Origin: Scalesia atractyloides
Lineage: Eukaryota > Streptophyta > Magnoliopsida > Asterales > Asteraceae
Assembly: GCA_947069175.1 (NCBI GenBank)
Contig: CAMTDV010000013.1
Span: forward strand, 11,852,501 to 11,916,500
DNA: 64,000 bases
Direction of reading: 5' to 3'
Both the position numbers and the translations under genes were made by a program. The notes beneath the pieces were generated by a model that did no database searches, was not told where the DNA came from, and saw nothing but the letters and a program-made list of their open reading frames with translations. Positions 35,822 to 47,565 of this stretch are shown piece by piece. The stretch's first letter is position 1. Every line of letters begins with the position of its first letter.

Positions 35822-38800
35822 ATGTACCACTCCAAATACAAGAACACACAAGAGATTGCTATCATGTGTTCGGATTCAGACGGAGAGGGAAATGATAAAC
35901 AAGGAGCCCCCACCAGGGAAATGCCGCGACAACTAGAACCAAACACAACGAAAATAGTGCCACCGCCAGGGAAGCAGTTCAAATCGACTGCGAGATGGTT
36001 GGTTACAGGAACTACCACAAAGGGTATGCATTTTATCCTTGAACATTATAATGAGCTAAATGTCTATACTGTGCGGTATTACTAATACTTTGTTTGTTTA
36101 ATGTAGAATCAAAGTTAACAAAAAGAAGCCTGAGAAGGTGATTTCAAAGCCATCGTCCGACCCGGACGATGACTTTGTTGACACCCCACCAGGAAAACGA
36201 AGGAAGTCGCTAGTAAAAAAATCATCGATTCATACAAAACGGCAAATACACTCACAACCTTACAAGCCCTATACGGGAACAAAAATCAGACCAAAAGTTT
36301 CGATCGACAATTTGTTGAATCTAACAGGTGGTTTGAGTGCGAAACAACGAGAAAAAGTTTACAAGATCGGATTTGGCTTAATTTTCAGCCATCAAGTTAC
36401 TGGTGTCCCTACCGCAATCGCACACTGGTTGGTCACAAATTACGACCCAGATGCGTGTGTCTTGAATATAGGAAACAACAGTCTGATACCCATTACTGCA
36501 GACCTTGTATACCGCATATTCAAGCTGCCTCATGGGGAAAATGTGCTGGTTGAACAGACGAAGGCAAACAAGAGGAGTTGTGAAGTTATGAAGGAATTTA
36601 GGGGTCAATTTAAAGATGTACAAGAAAAAGATTGTCTCCATTGCAGCTGATGATGCATATATTGAGCATAGAAGATTACGAATGGTTATTTGTTATGAAT
36701 TTCATAGTTTTATACTTTTCATTTCTGGGAGAAACGACGAGCAACAACTTGGTTAATGTCTGGTATCCTTCGTGCCTAAAACTAGAAGTTGAAATATCAA
36801 GTTTTGATTGGTGTGCTTACATGGTTGCGTGCCTCAACCGTATGAAGAGATCGTGGCACGGAGACGAGGATCATTTCAGGGGCCCAATGCTTTTGCTGAT
36901 GGTAAGTTAATACTAAATAAAACATACACAATAGAAAATCATGCATTTAATAATTGTAGAAACTGTACTAAACCTCTTTCAATGAAACTTGACTGATGGC
37001 CTATGCAATAGAGAAAAAAAAGATACCTGCAACACATGGTTGGACTCTGATTGGATTAGCAACTGATGACTTGTTTGAGGAGTTGGCTTCAGAGATGGAG
37101 CATAAAAAGATATCAAGCGAGGATGTTGATTCAGCAAGAAAGGGGGAAAAAAGGAAACGTGAATCGGACGAGATTAGTGGAAGGGAAAAGAACAACGTGG
37201 TTAAAGGTACTACAGCTATTGAAGATGATGAGATTACCTTGGTATATATAAGCATTGTGCGGACTACTTTCTGATGCAAACTGACACCCAAACGTGTGCC
37301 ATGCTTGTAGGTCCAGATGGAGCATTTCGTGTGCCGATGGTGTCGCAATACGGAGACACACAATCACCCCCATTCGCATCTGCAAGAGAATCTGATGAGG
37401 TAAATAAACAATAGGTTGTAAGTAGACTGATACAATATATATTGTTTTACCAAAATATGTTGTTTAACCAGATTTTGAAACAGGATAAATGCAACATTTT
37501 GGATAAGTTGTTCCGTGATTTTGAAGAATGCGTTCGTAGCATAAATGAGACGATTACGGAATCGTGTACATTGTATCCCAAAAGTGAGAAGTTGAAGGAA
37601 AAAGCATTGACATGGAATAAAATGAAGTTGAAACATCTACAAGAGGATGAGGCGAGCACGCAAGATGTCAACCGTCATGAAGGTAGTGTAACATTAACTA
37701 GTCATAACACTACTCCAAATACGAGAAAACATGAAACTATGTCACAAAAAAATCTTCCTTTTCACCAATGACGTCATCATTTGTGGCAGAGGTAGAGTCA
37801 GTAATAGACTCGGTGGATATAGCAAAGACCCCCCAACCACGGTTCAATGTATCAGGTCTTGAGGCAGTGAACCTGTCAAAAAAACTTGACAGTGTTTGGG
37901 ATCATGATAAAGGTGTTGAGGGTGGTCGATCTGTGATGAAAAAACCCCACGCCCAAAAAGACAATAATTTTGCCGCCAACGCTACGGTCACCATATGTCA
38001 GCCGCATAGTTTCATTGCGGGCCGGACCAGAGAAGTCAGAAGAAGTCGTACCACGGTGTATTTTCTACGGGGTGTGTAACACGTGGTACGTATCCATCAT
38101 ACCGTTATACTTTTTCATTAACATTATTTTTTTAAAATAATTATCTCGTGTTGTAGGGATGTAATTTTCAGCAATAATGGTCAAGTTTCGGTGATGAGGT
38201 CACCGTTCAAATCGATGGTACCAGGCGTCACGGTACATATTGATGTCATCAGTGCATGGGCTGTAGTATTGAACTACGAGGAGAGACTGAGGAAGATGGG
38301 AACAGCCCCAAAGTTGTTTTGCAACGCTGGAATGTTGGTATGTGTTCTTTATTGATTATTTACGCTGTAATGAAAGTTCGAAAGAATTATCTTGAAAAAC
38401 GTATTGGACCAGTGAGAAAATGTTTGCATTTAGTCAGTTTAGAGGTTATCAGTTTTATAGCATAATGAACATGAAATAGTTAAATCATTGGTGAGACAGA
38501 CCTAGGCCTGCATATTGTTTAAATTATGTGACTCCCTTTAGATAAAGCCTAAATGAACTAATGGTGTTGTTCTGTTATAAAAGTATATAAACTCGGTTAT
38601 TGTAAACTGAAATAACATTTTGTTTTGGAGCTGAAATATCACCATATCGTTAAATGTATTAGACCAGTGAAAAACTGTTTGAATTTATTTAGTTTACAGG
38701 TTATCAGATTTATAGCATAATGAACATGAAATAGTTAAATCATTGGCAAGAACATAGTTTTCAATTTTGTTTTAGAGCTGAAATAAGATCATATCGTTAA

Positions 38801-40056
38801 ATGGATTGGACAAGTGAAAAAATGTTTGCATTTAGTCAGTTTACAGGTTATCAGATAATGTCAGATTTATAGCATAATGAACATGAAATAGTTAAATCAT
38901 TGGCAAGAACATAGTTTTCAATTTTGTTTTGGAGCTGAAATAAGACCATATCGTTAAATGGATTGGACAAGTGAAAAAATGTTTGCATATAGTCAGTTTT
39001 ATTGGATAATGAACATGAAATAGTTAAATCATTGATAAGACAGTCGTAGGCCTGCATATTGTATAAATTATATGACTCCCTTTAGATAAAGCCTAAATGA
39101 ACTAATGGTGTTATTCTGCTATAACGGTAGGTAATCTCGGTTATTGGATCTGAAATAACACCATATCTTCTAACTTTATTTATTTTTTTAAAAAATAAAC
39201 ATATGCAGCTTGAAAAGGAGTTCGACTTACCGGAAAAAGACCGAATAACAAGGTTTGCAGAGAACATGAAGTATGTACTAGACGGTACGTAACTAAAGAC
39301 ATTTAAATGTTTCCAGAGTGTGTACATCCCTATCTTGAATGGGGAGCTCTACTTTCTGCTTTTTTTCAACTTGTCAATGACCCAAATAATAATCATTGTC
39401 AACATAGAGGGTGACGCTGGTTTAGAAGAAAGGTACGGAGAGACGGTCGAAAAAATGGTACGTACAACTCAGAAATATACAAAACTATATTTATATATAA
39501 AAAAAAAAGAACAATAATGTAATACCAGATGTATTATTTCAGATAAGTGCCTTCTGTGGGTTCCTTAGCCGTATACAGCCAGTTGTAGCTGATAAACTAA
39601 GAGTTACCAAACCCGTAAGAATGGAATTCCCATGGCAGACCCTGTTTAACGGTACCGACTGCGGTATTTTCTTAATGCGGCATACGGAGACCTACAACGG
39701 TAAGCTAGAAGGTTCCCCGGTAAAATTTAGAAACATACCTGTAGATGAGCATTATTGTATCTGCTTACGAGAACACATGTCTTTTGACTTATATAGGAAC
39801 AAGCGTGAAAGATTGGAAATGTGGACTATCGTTAGAGAGGAACGCAAAAGGGGAAGTATTGGATAATCAAAGAAAGGAAATCACCGATCTACGGAAGAAG
39901 TATGTATCAAAAATGCTTCTTAGTGAGGTGAACTCGGTACGAGGGGCTGTAGAGACAGAAGTTAGAGAGTTTGCTTGTTTGGATGAGGACGAAAGAGTGA
40001 AGCTCGAGGAAAATGCAATACAAAGAACTTGTCGCAGGTTGGATGGTATAATGTAG
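35822..40056 (+). pseudogene. Ulp1 (C48) SUMO-protease-like gene captured in the MULE, multi-exon, decayed
   Basis: The chosen start is the ATG at 35822 (MYHSKYKNTQEIAI, then acidic MCSDSDGEGND). Exon remnants follow with plausible introns (about 36024-36106 and after 36901): basic GKRRKSLVKK, then KIGFGLIFSHQVTGVPTAIAHWLV, SFDWCAYMVACLNRM and GPMLLLM, the non-protease domain usual in plant Ulp1-like MULE genes. The protease domain is at 38155-39770: SPFKSMVPGVTVHIDVISAW, YIPILNGELYFLLF, and FPWQTLFNGTDCGIFLMRH with the oxyanion Gln and catalytic Cys. The catalytic His position (usually HWY/HYY) reads ELYF and the Asp is not evident. The tail LDNQRKEITDLRKKY ends at 40054-40056. A frame change lies near 39780. 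Family role: cutting SUMO-like proteins; here probably inactive. Confidence 0.7.
38390..39130 (+). repeat. Imperfect tandem repeats in a Ulp1-gene intron
   Basis: Four units of about 150-260 bases sharing CGTTAAATGGATTGGACA, AAAATGTTTGCATTTAGTCA, GCATAATGAACATGAAATAG and GTTAAATCATTGG. They separate the first and second parts of the protease domain. Confidence 0.75.
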
Positions 40057-40561
40057 GTTTCAAACAAGTTAATCCAGTTGGTCCAATTTCAATTTGGTTG
40101 CTCTAAACAATTGTGTGACGTATGAACATTTTATGGGGTTTTTTCGGGCTAGAAAAAATGGTGTGAAATTTGATCATTTCTTTTGTGTTTTGTTGTTATT
40201 TTTCTTTTTGATTACTTTCTCTAGTATTTTGCTACAATAAACTAGTTTTATATCGTTCATGTCACAAAAATATATGCTTGAAAACAAAACACTGTTACAA
40301 ATACGACAAGATAATAAAACCATATAAATTGTTATGACTCATGGCATAAACCTATTTAGTTGGCATAACCTCTCTTTAAAAATAAAAGGAACAACATAAT
40401 AACCAATTGGCAAAACACCATACGATATATAAAAAAACACAAAATATTTATATACATTAACAAAAAAATGTTATACCAATATGCAATATGTACCCTTTTA
40501 AAAATTCGGCCGTAAAAAAATCATCACTGCAGAACCTAAAACAAATGTATAACGTTTCAAC
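40057..40561. other. Space between the convergent Ulp1-like and transposase genes
   Basis: AT-rich 3' sequence of both genes; no further feature seen. Confidence 0.5.
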
Positions 40562-40846
40562 TTAAAAATTGAAGTATAACCATTCAACCGAAAACCACTG
40601 TGAACAAACATAAAAATAAAAATGACTTATCCGAAACTCCCTAATCATCAGCTTCGTCATTGTCTGCTTCATCCTCGTCAGATTCGACCACCTTTTCCCC
40701 CCGTCTTCCTCAGAACTAGCGTCTTCTTGTTTCCTTTTAGGGTGTTTACAGGTACGTCTGTTATGACTGTACCTAAAGCAATTTTGACGACGTCTCTTAT
40801 TACCCGTTTGGCTTCTTACAATTTCACGTTTAGACTTCATCCGTTT
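40562..40846 (-). pseudogene. FAR1/MULE transposase, C-terminal zinc-knuckle part (downstream of the nested insertion)
   Basis: Minus-strand reading KSKREIVRSQTGNKRRRQ then NCFRYSHNRRTCKHPKRKQE resembles the basic CCHC-like C-terminus of plant MULE/FAR1-related transposases, with one Cys replaced. It continues the frame that breaks off at 59301 (TRYKGMGKPKRV). The CGTTT duplication at 40842-40846 and 59301-59305 shows that the 18.5-kb block between them was inserted here. An acidic tail follows (EDASSEEDGG). Confidence 0.7.
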
Positions 40847-41030
40847 TGTAACATTTGTCGAAAACGGGTTTTACCAAACCCGCTCCGTTTGTAATCGAAT
40901 ATCAAGTTATAAATGTGACGTTGCCTATTTATGTTTATTTTAATTTTTAATGATACATAATTAATAAACAAACTAAACCATAAAAGTTATAATTGATAAA
41001 AAGTATAAATAAAGTAACAAAAAATAAAAT

Positions 41031-41111
41031 GTGGCTGCCGGGACTCGAACGGGTCAGCCAGGTTGTGAACTCCAAAGACTTAACACTCACACGCATAACC
41101 ACTCCGCCACT
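41031..41111 (-). other. Antisense tRNA-like module in LTR2
   Basis: Reverse strand starts GTGGCGGAGTGGTTATGCG and ends with a T-arm around GTTCGAGTCCCGGCAGCCAC. GTGGC and GCCAC pair as acceptor ends. Three bases of the T-arm are lost compared with the copy at 56823. Confidence 0.6.
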
Positions 41112-41950
41112 TGTTTGTTTTCTGTCAACTCTAGGAAACAAATAAATCTTATAAACAAACATAGATTATCCGGTTGCGCCAACTGAAAACCGTAATCGGC
41201 TATTCAACCGTCTAAAACGTTTGAATAATCGCGAATTCAGGTTTATAACCGATGCACCAACGATTCTAATCAATTCAGACCTGAATTGACTTAAATTATG
41301 ATGATGATCGGTTTTATAACCGAAGATATTCCATAATCTGAATTACTTCAATCAAAGACCTCTCTTGCGACTCAAAATACTCTGCAAGACCTCCAATTAC
41401 ATTTCCGCACACTTTTCAGCCCACCGGAGAAGCTTTTTGAGCTCGCCGGAAAGTTTCCGCTGTTCGCCGGAAAACCGTATTCTTCATCAAAACGGTGAGT
41501 CTTTCAATACCGTCGTGGTCTAACAATTGTTAAGCTATTTCTAACTCAAACCTTTCAATTGAAATCAAATTCAGACGCTGCTATCGGATAATTCCAGTTC
41601 GCCGGAAAATTTCTGGAAATCTTTATTTTCATCTGTGAATCGGTAAGGACATTCAAACACTCTGTTAACGTTTGTTTATCACTTCAATTCCACGAAGCTA
41701 ATCAAAACGGTTAATTGTATTGCTCAGTTGAAGTTCATAAAAACAGAGATCGACGCTTTGCCGGAATTCTGAAATAAATCGTTCACCGGTATGTTTACTT
41801 ATAATTATCGTCTCTGCCCTTTCATATTAGTCTAATGCTTATCAATCGAATTAAACAAGATATAATGGTATAATCTATTGCCTGTAAAAGCTAACGAAGA
41901 AGATGAACTGTGATAACATTATAAGGATAATTAAAATTTGTATTTTGAAC

Positions 41951-42367
41951 GGGTTAGACACACAGTCCAGCGGTGGACTGTGTGCGAACAAAAACACGCA
42001 TACGTCCCGAGTTCGATTCTTGACACACGCACCTTCGCAGTAATAAAATGCCTTTTTGTTTAAAAGTGAACTGGGTTAACTCCGTTATATGTTAAGTATA
42101 ATAAAAACTAGGATATTTACCAAGTTAGACACACAGTCCAGCGGTGGACTGTGTGCCAAACTAAACCACAGGTCCCGGGTTAGAGACCTGTGGAGTGCAC
42201 CGAGTCGTTACGTTAAAATCTTTTTAAAACAAATGATTTTCGGATTAATCTAATTAGTATATAAATATAATTAAAAACAGAAATATTTCGGGTTAGACAC
42301 GTAGCTCAGTTGGTAGAGCTGCGTGCACGCGAACGGGAGGTCTCGGGTTCGAGCCTCACCTGGTGCA
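41951..42367 (+). other. Three sense tRNA-like modules in LTR2 (41951-42031, 42123-42200, 42291-42367)
   Basis: Modules 1 and 2 carry the 11-bp hairpin CACACAGTCCA-GCGG-TGGACTGTGTG. Module 3 carries the tRNA D-arm TAGCTCAGTTGGTAGAGC and T-arm CTCGGGTTCGAGCCTCACC. Start spacing is 172 and 168 bases. In module 2 the B-box-like GGTTCGA has become GGTTAGA. Confidence 0.65.
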
Positions 42368-43524
42368 TACATTACACAATAAACCGGTCAAACAGTCAAA
42401 GTCAAAAAGTCAACGGTCAACCCAAAAAAAGTCAACATATTTTTATATTTTTAATTATTTAATTTAATTTAAAAATCAATTAAAAATACTTAAAAATAAT
42501 GTTTTTAAAGATATGAAATAGTCTTAAACTCGTAAAAATATATCTAAAAATTTTATTAAAATCCTTAATAAAATCCACTCATTTACTATATTTTCCGTTA
42601 TTATTTAGGTTAGTTAATTCTCGTTGTTCCGCTCTTCCAACTCGTGCGCATCTCACCATCTCCAATCAAACGCACTCAATGTGAGTGAATCTTTACAAAT
42701 TCCACGTTTTTTAATCATGTTTTGGGGTGTATCATGTGTCTTGCTATTTAATATATTTAAATCATTGTGCATACATTATATCATGAACAAATGTGTATTC
42801 AGTTTGTTTCAACTGTTTGTGTGGTTATTGTTAGATTAAATTTTATTATTTTCAGTACATGCAATTTCATAGGCCACCGCTCCCCATTACATTATGAGCG
42901 TTGAGCTTGTTCCCCATTACATTATGAGCGTGAACCTGGCGTGCCAACATACGATCGGCTCCGTTTGATCGAGCCTTGATCGCACAGACATTTATCATTT
43001 TCAGTACATGCAATACGATCGGCTCCGTTTGATTGAGCCTTGATCGCACAGTTTCATTCATGTTATTTATTGTATGATGTTGGTATGTCAATGTATGCTA
43101 TCATATGTTATTGTATGTTATAGTTGTGACTCCTATTGCTGCTGTTTGATTATTTACATTTGTTCATTTATGATTATGCACAATTTTTCATTGATAAACT
43201 AACAAGAAAATCAATAATAATGTTTATCTAACAAGGTTCACTCGCCAACTTATGTTGACCCAAAAACCCCCATTTTTACACATGATACAGGTGAACCAGC
43301 TGCAGCAAGAAACACATAGGATTGGCCTAGAAGAATAAAATGATTTAGAGCTTGGAATTGTTTTGTTTGGTTATTTTATTTGTATTGTATGGACATGTTT
43401 GGATTATTGGGAATGTAATTTTGGCTTTAATAATTATGAAACATATTAGTAAATATCATGAGCTTCGGTGATAACCCAATTATGCCCCAACTCTTTTTCC
43501 GCTGCGGGTCGGGGTGTGACAGAT

Positions 43525-43536
43525 TGGTCTCAGAGC
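43525..43536 (+). promoter_or_regulatory. Primer binding site, host gypsy element
   Basis: TGGTCTCAGAGC, one base from the initiator-Met-tRNA complement TGGTATCAGAGC, four bases after the LTR end. Confidence 0.85.
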
Positions 43537-44345
43537 CATGACTATAGGGATATAGGATAGGTTATTAGACCCTTAGAGCCTATACTATAGTTGATTAGAA
43601 ATTTTTAAGATTTTTGTGTGTTACATGCCAAATTTCATGATGTTTATATGTTTTAAGTTAAATGTTACATTCAATGTTATGCAAGCATGTTCATAAGTAT
43701 ATATTATCATATAATGCCTATCATGAATCATATTCTCATAACATATCATATCCATGAAAGCACACACCACATCATTTTCATGATTGCTTTTACAATGATT
43801 TTGTGTTTTCAAATCTCATCAAAGTGAGTTCTCATGACGGGCATGTAGTAACTGGAAGGGTACCAGTACCGGTAGTCGGAACGTCCTGTCTAGGCTGGCA
43901 TTCGTATAAATCCAAAATAAAGGTCCAGTTTGCCTACCTGGGGACTAACGATGAGAGTATGAAGTACCTATTAGGCCAAAGCATGCTATACCAAACGTCG
44001 TGTGAGCTAACCCCACTTTGAGTTGTCATTGTGTCTACACCTGGACACATTCCGACCATACATCTCGTAACCATATTTTGTGGTTTGCATTCGGGTGATG
44101 CGAGTGTTAAATCGCCAATACTAATGTGAATCCTACCAAGCCAATAGTCATGGGGGCCCACATGACTATACAGGTGAAGGTATGGGGGACATTTGGGGCC
44201 CAACATGAGTAAACCCAAGGCATCCTATGGATGTAGTTGCATTATTGATATTTATGTTATTTTCATTTTCTTAAAGACACATGACACCTAAAAAGACTCC
44301 ATTAACTCACAATCTTCTTATGTATGTTCCTGTAGATGTCGGCTA
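43537..44345 (+). other. Leader and first 10 bases of gag of the host element
   Basis: The non-coding leader shares GACGGGCATGTAGTAACTGG, GTCGGAACGTCCTGTCTAGG and TCTACACCTGGACACATTCC with the leader of the inner element (47060-47280). This conserved stretch is where packaging signals would be expected. The gag ATG is at 44336; the younger element enters after 44345. Confidence 0.7.
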
Positions 44346-44529
44346 TGTAACATCCGTCCAAAAACGGATTTACCAAACCCGCTCCGTTTATCAACCGAAC
44401 AGTCAGTCAAATTTTTCGTTGCGAATTAAATGCCCAAAATAATTTTAAACGATCCGTAATCACTTATTATGCGGGGATATATATTTAGTTTTTGAAAAAC
44501 TGATAAAAATAACAAAATAAAAATGTTTG

Positions 44530-44609
44530 AATCATGCCGGGTTTCGAACTCGGGTCTCTACCGGTTCAACCAAACCCTTAACTCACACACCGTAAACCAC
44601 TCCGCCACT
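44530..44609 (-). other. Antisense tRNA-like module in LTR3
   Basis: Reverse strand GTGGCGGAGTGGTTTACGG ... ACCCGAGTTCGAAACCCGG. D-arm and T-arm motifs are clear; the acceptor ends no longer pair well. Confidence 0.55.
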
Positions 44610-44874
44610 TTGATTTTCTGTTAAGTAAATGGATTTATTAAATCAAATAATGATGTGCGGAATTCAAACTCAGTCAACTCGCGCCCCAAACAGCTGTCGT
44701 CGGAAATTCCGACGACTTCGCCCATAAATTACGCAATCGCTCAATTTAACCAATTAGTTGACTCCAGCGACAGCTAGCCAACGTCTGGAAACCGCGTCAT
44801 CATCCAAAATCGCCGGAGAACAGTTGACTTCGAATATAGACCGAATTCAGACCCCATTCTTCTCGTTGCTACCC

Positions 44875-44882
44875 TATAAATA
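44875..44882 (+). promoter_or_regulatory. LTR3 TATA box
   Basis: CCTATAAATACACCCAC; likely core promoter of the element transcript. Confidence 0.6.
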
Positions 44883-45315
44883 CACCCACAACTCGCCAGA
44901 AGTTTTTCACACTCAAATCGCACCCTTTCTCGGCGAAAAATCACTCGCCGGAGATTCTTGATACTTCGCCGGAAAAACGTATCAGTAATCTCTGAGCTTA
45001 CTGAACCCCCTAAACCTTCACCGAAGTCACCCACAACCTTTTCAAGCCTTCGGAAGACTCTCTGCTGCAAGATACTTGTCGCCGGAAAAAGACTTCTGTC
45101 GCCGGAGTTCTGCCGGAAAACAGAGTAAACTCAGTCGGTACCCTTCACGCCTAATTCCTTTCCTTTTTACTTTTATCTCGTTTGTAAATGATCATTTAAC
45201 GCTAAAGAAACATGAATCAACATTATGAACCAGTCCGTCGTCACTTCCGGTTAAAACCGGTGAAGAAGACGAAGTTCGATAATGGTTAAGTATAATTAAA
45301 TTCAAGTTATTTACC

Positions 45316-45730
45316 GGGTTAGACACACAGTCCAGCGGTGGACTGTGTGCACTTTTAACGCTAAGGTCACGAGTTCGATTCCGGTTTCACACACGCCGCC
45401 TCGATAAAAATCCTTTTTTTTTAACAAACTGAACCGGAGTCGCCTGGCGTATATGTTAAGTATATTGATAACCGAGTTACAACCAAGTGTGACACACAGT
45501 CCAGCGGTGGAGTGTGTGTCCGCTAACCCACAGGTCCCGGGTTCGAGACCTGTGGAGCGCACCGGTTATTGAGATTAAATTCGTTTTTAATAATAAATGA
45601 TTTCTGTTAATTCTAATTAATATATATATATAATTAAAATCGGATATATAACGGGTTAGACACGTAGCTCAGTTGGTAGAGCTGCGTGCACGCGTACGGG
45701 AGGTCTCGGGTTCGAGCCTCACCCGGCGCA
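45316..45730 (+). other. Three sense tRNA-like modules in LTR3 (45316-45396, 45485-45561, 45653-45730)
   Basis: Start spacing 169 and 168 bases. Module 1 has the CACACAGTCCA hairpin and GAGTTCGATTCC. Module 2 has the hairpin with one mismatch and GGGTTCGAGACC. Module 3 has TAGCTCAGTTGGTAGAGC and GGGTTCGAGCCTCACCCGG. Confidence 0.65.
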
Positions 45731-46788
45731 CAACAATATGCTATAAACCGGTCAACGATAGTCAAAGTCAACGGTCAACGCGTACTGTAGCAATAAAATA
45801 AAATATTTTTTTATTATTTTTATTTAATTATTTTAATTAAAAATCAATTATAAATACTTAAAAATAACATTTTTAAGGTTAGAAAATAGCCTCCAACTCA
45901 CAAAAAATACACCCAACAATCCTACTAAAATAGATTAATAAAACCCGTTTACTTACCGAACCATTATGCGATTTATCTAGGTTTAATCTCACTTGTGGTT
46001 AAAACCACTTCGCGTGCAATCAACGTCATCAACCGAACGCACCCAATGTGAGTGAATCTTACAATTCCCCCTTTTAAATTACATGTTTTGGGGTGTGTCA
46101 TGTGTTATGAAATAATTAATTTATTTACTTAAACTTGTGCCATACCACATCGTGACTTAAACTTAGATTGATTTATTGTTGTGATTTACTTATATTCCGT
46201 TTGTCAAAATACATGAAACTCATACATTAAGCCCATCAGTTCCTCGTGGGAAACGAGTAGAACATCGCGTGCTTCATTTCAAATTCATTATTGTTCATGT
46301 GTGTTGTGTTATTCATATTATCATGTTTATGCAATTCATTCATCAGGCCCCTCAGTTCCTCGTAAGAGACGAGTTGAGCATCGCGTGCCTTTAATTGTTC
46401 CATTATTATTCATGAGTGTTTCATTTAACATTCTATGATTGCCGATTAAGTTACATCTATTTTTACTCATGTATGGTTGTGCACATATTTCATAATCAAT
46501 TTAAGTAAATTGTTCAAATGTTTTCCATAGGATTCACTCGCCAACATTATGTTGATCCAAAAACCTTTTTACACATGATACAGGTGAACAGGTTGAAGGA
46601 AGAAAAACATAGGATATGCCTTAGAAGAGAACCAAGAAGCTTAGACTGATAGATAGAAGATGTTGTATATTTTATTTCCTTTAAATTGTATTAATGAATA
46701 TGAAACATATAATAAATGTCATGAGCTTTGATGATAACCCAATTATGCCCCGATCACCTTTTCCGCTGCGGGTCGGGGTGTGACAGAT

Positions 46789-46800
46789 TGGTATCAGAGC
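46789..46800 (+). promoter_or_regulatory. Primer binding site, gag-only element
   Basis: TGGTATCAGAGC, a perfect initiator-Met-tRNA complement, three bases after the LTR. Confidence 0.93.
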
Positions 46801-47565
46801 CATGACTATAGGGATATAGGATAGGTTATTAGACCCTTGAAACCTATACTATAGTCTGCCTAAATTTTTAATTGATTAGGTGGTTACATACAAACTTGTG
46901 ATATTTATTTGTTTCATATTTGTTTACATTTCAGTCAAACATACATGCTCATTCATTATACATATATACATATATCGATGTTCATGTATTCAATTTATTT
47001 TCATACTCTCAGTATCCAAAGATTTTATGCAATTTTCAAATCTCATCAAAGTAAGTTCTGCGACGGGCATGTAGTAACTGGAAGGGTACAAGTACCGGTA
47101 GTCGGAACGTCCTGTCTAGGTTGGCATTCGTATAAATCCAAAATAACGGACCAGTTTGCCTACCTGGGGACTAACGATGAGAGTACGACGGACCTATTAG
47201 GCCAAAGCATGCCACACCAAACGTCGTTCGAACTAACCTCACTTTGAGATGTCACCGTGTCTACACCTGGACACATTCCGAACATCACACGTTGTATACA
47301 TATCTCTCGATTTTCTCCGGGTTTTGTGAACGCAACCAGGCAGAAACCGTGCGAACCATATGAAAAACCGGTATTCATGGGGGCCCACATGATTACACAG
47401 GTAAAGTATGGCGGCATGAAGGGCCTAACAGCAAGCAAAACCCAAGACATCCTATGGATGTAGTAGATTTATTTTTCTATATTTATTTTATGAACGTTCA
47501 ATCCCAAACTCGACCCACGATCTCAAAGGCATCCAACTCATACTCTTGACATGTATTCCTTGTAG

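Larger units (their letters stand above)
40847..43521 (+). mobile_element. 5' LTR (LTR2) of the gypsy host element
   Basis: TGTAACATTTGTCG...GGGGTGTGACA, 2675 bp. Paired with 56639-59300. Near its 3' end (42853-43050) it carries CCCCATTACATTATGAGCG repeats and two CGATCGGCTCC...GAGCCTTGATCG hairpins. Confidence 0.92.
44346..46785 (+). mobile_element. 5' LTR (LTR3) of the gag-only element
   Basis: TGTAACATCCGTCC...GGGGTGTGACA, 2440 bp. TATA box TATAAATA at 44875-44882 and CGCCGGA-rich leader. Two hairpin blocks around CAGTTCCTCGT (46228-46265, 46350-46390). Confidence 0.93.

Noticed and set aside
44774..45070. Minus-strand 98-aa protein, repeated at 51187-51483
   Set aside because: Antisense of the LTR leader; identical only because the two LTRs are identical.
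45311..45562. Minus-strand 83-aa protein, repeated at 51724-51975
   Set aside because: It is the reverse reading of the tRNA-like modules in LTR3/LTR4; such translations are common false gene calls.
45316..45730. Functional tRNA genes in the LTRs
   Set aside because: D-arm and T-arm motifs are good, but acceptor stems do not close, anticodon arms are not recognisable, and the modules recur in every LTR copy, so they are tRNA-like parts of the element.
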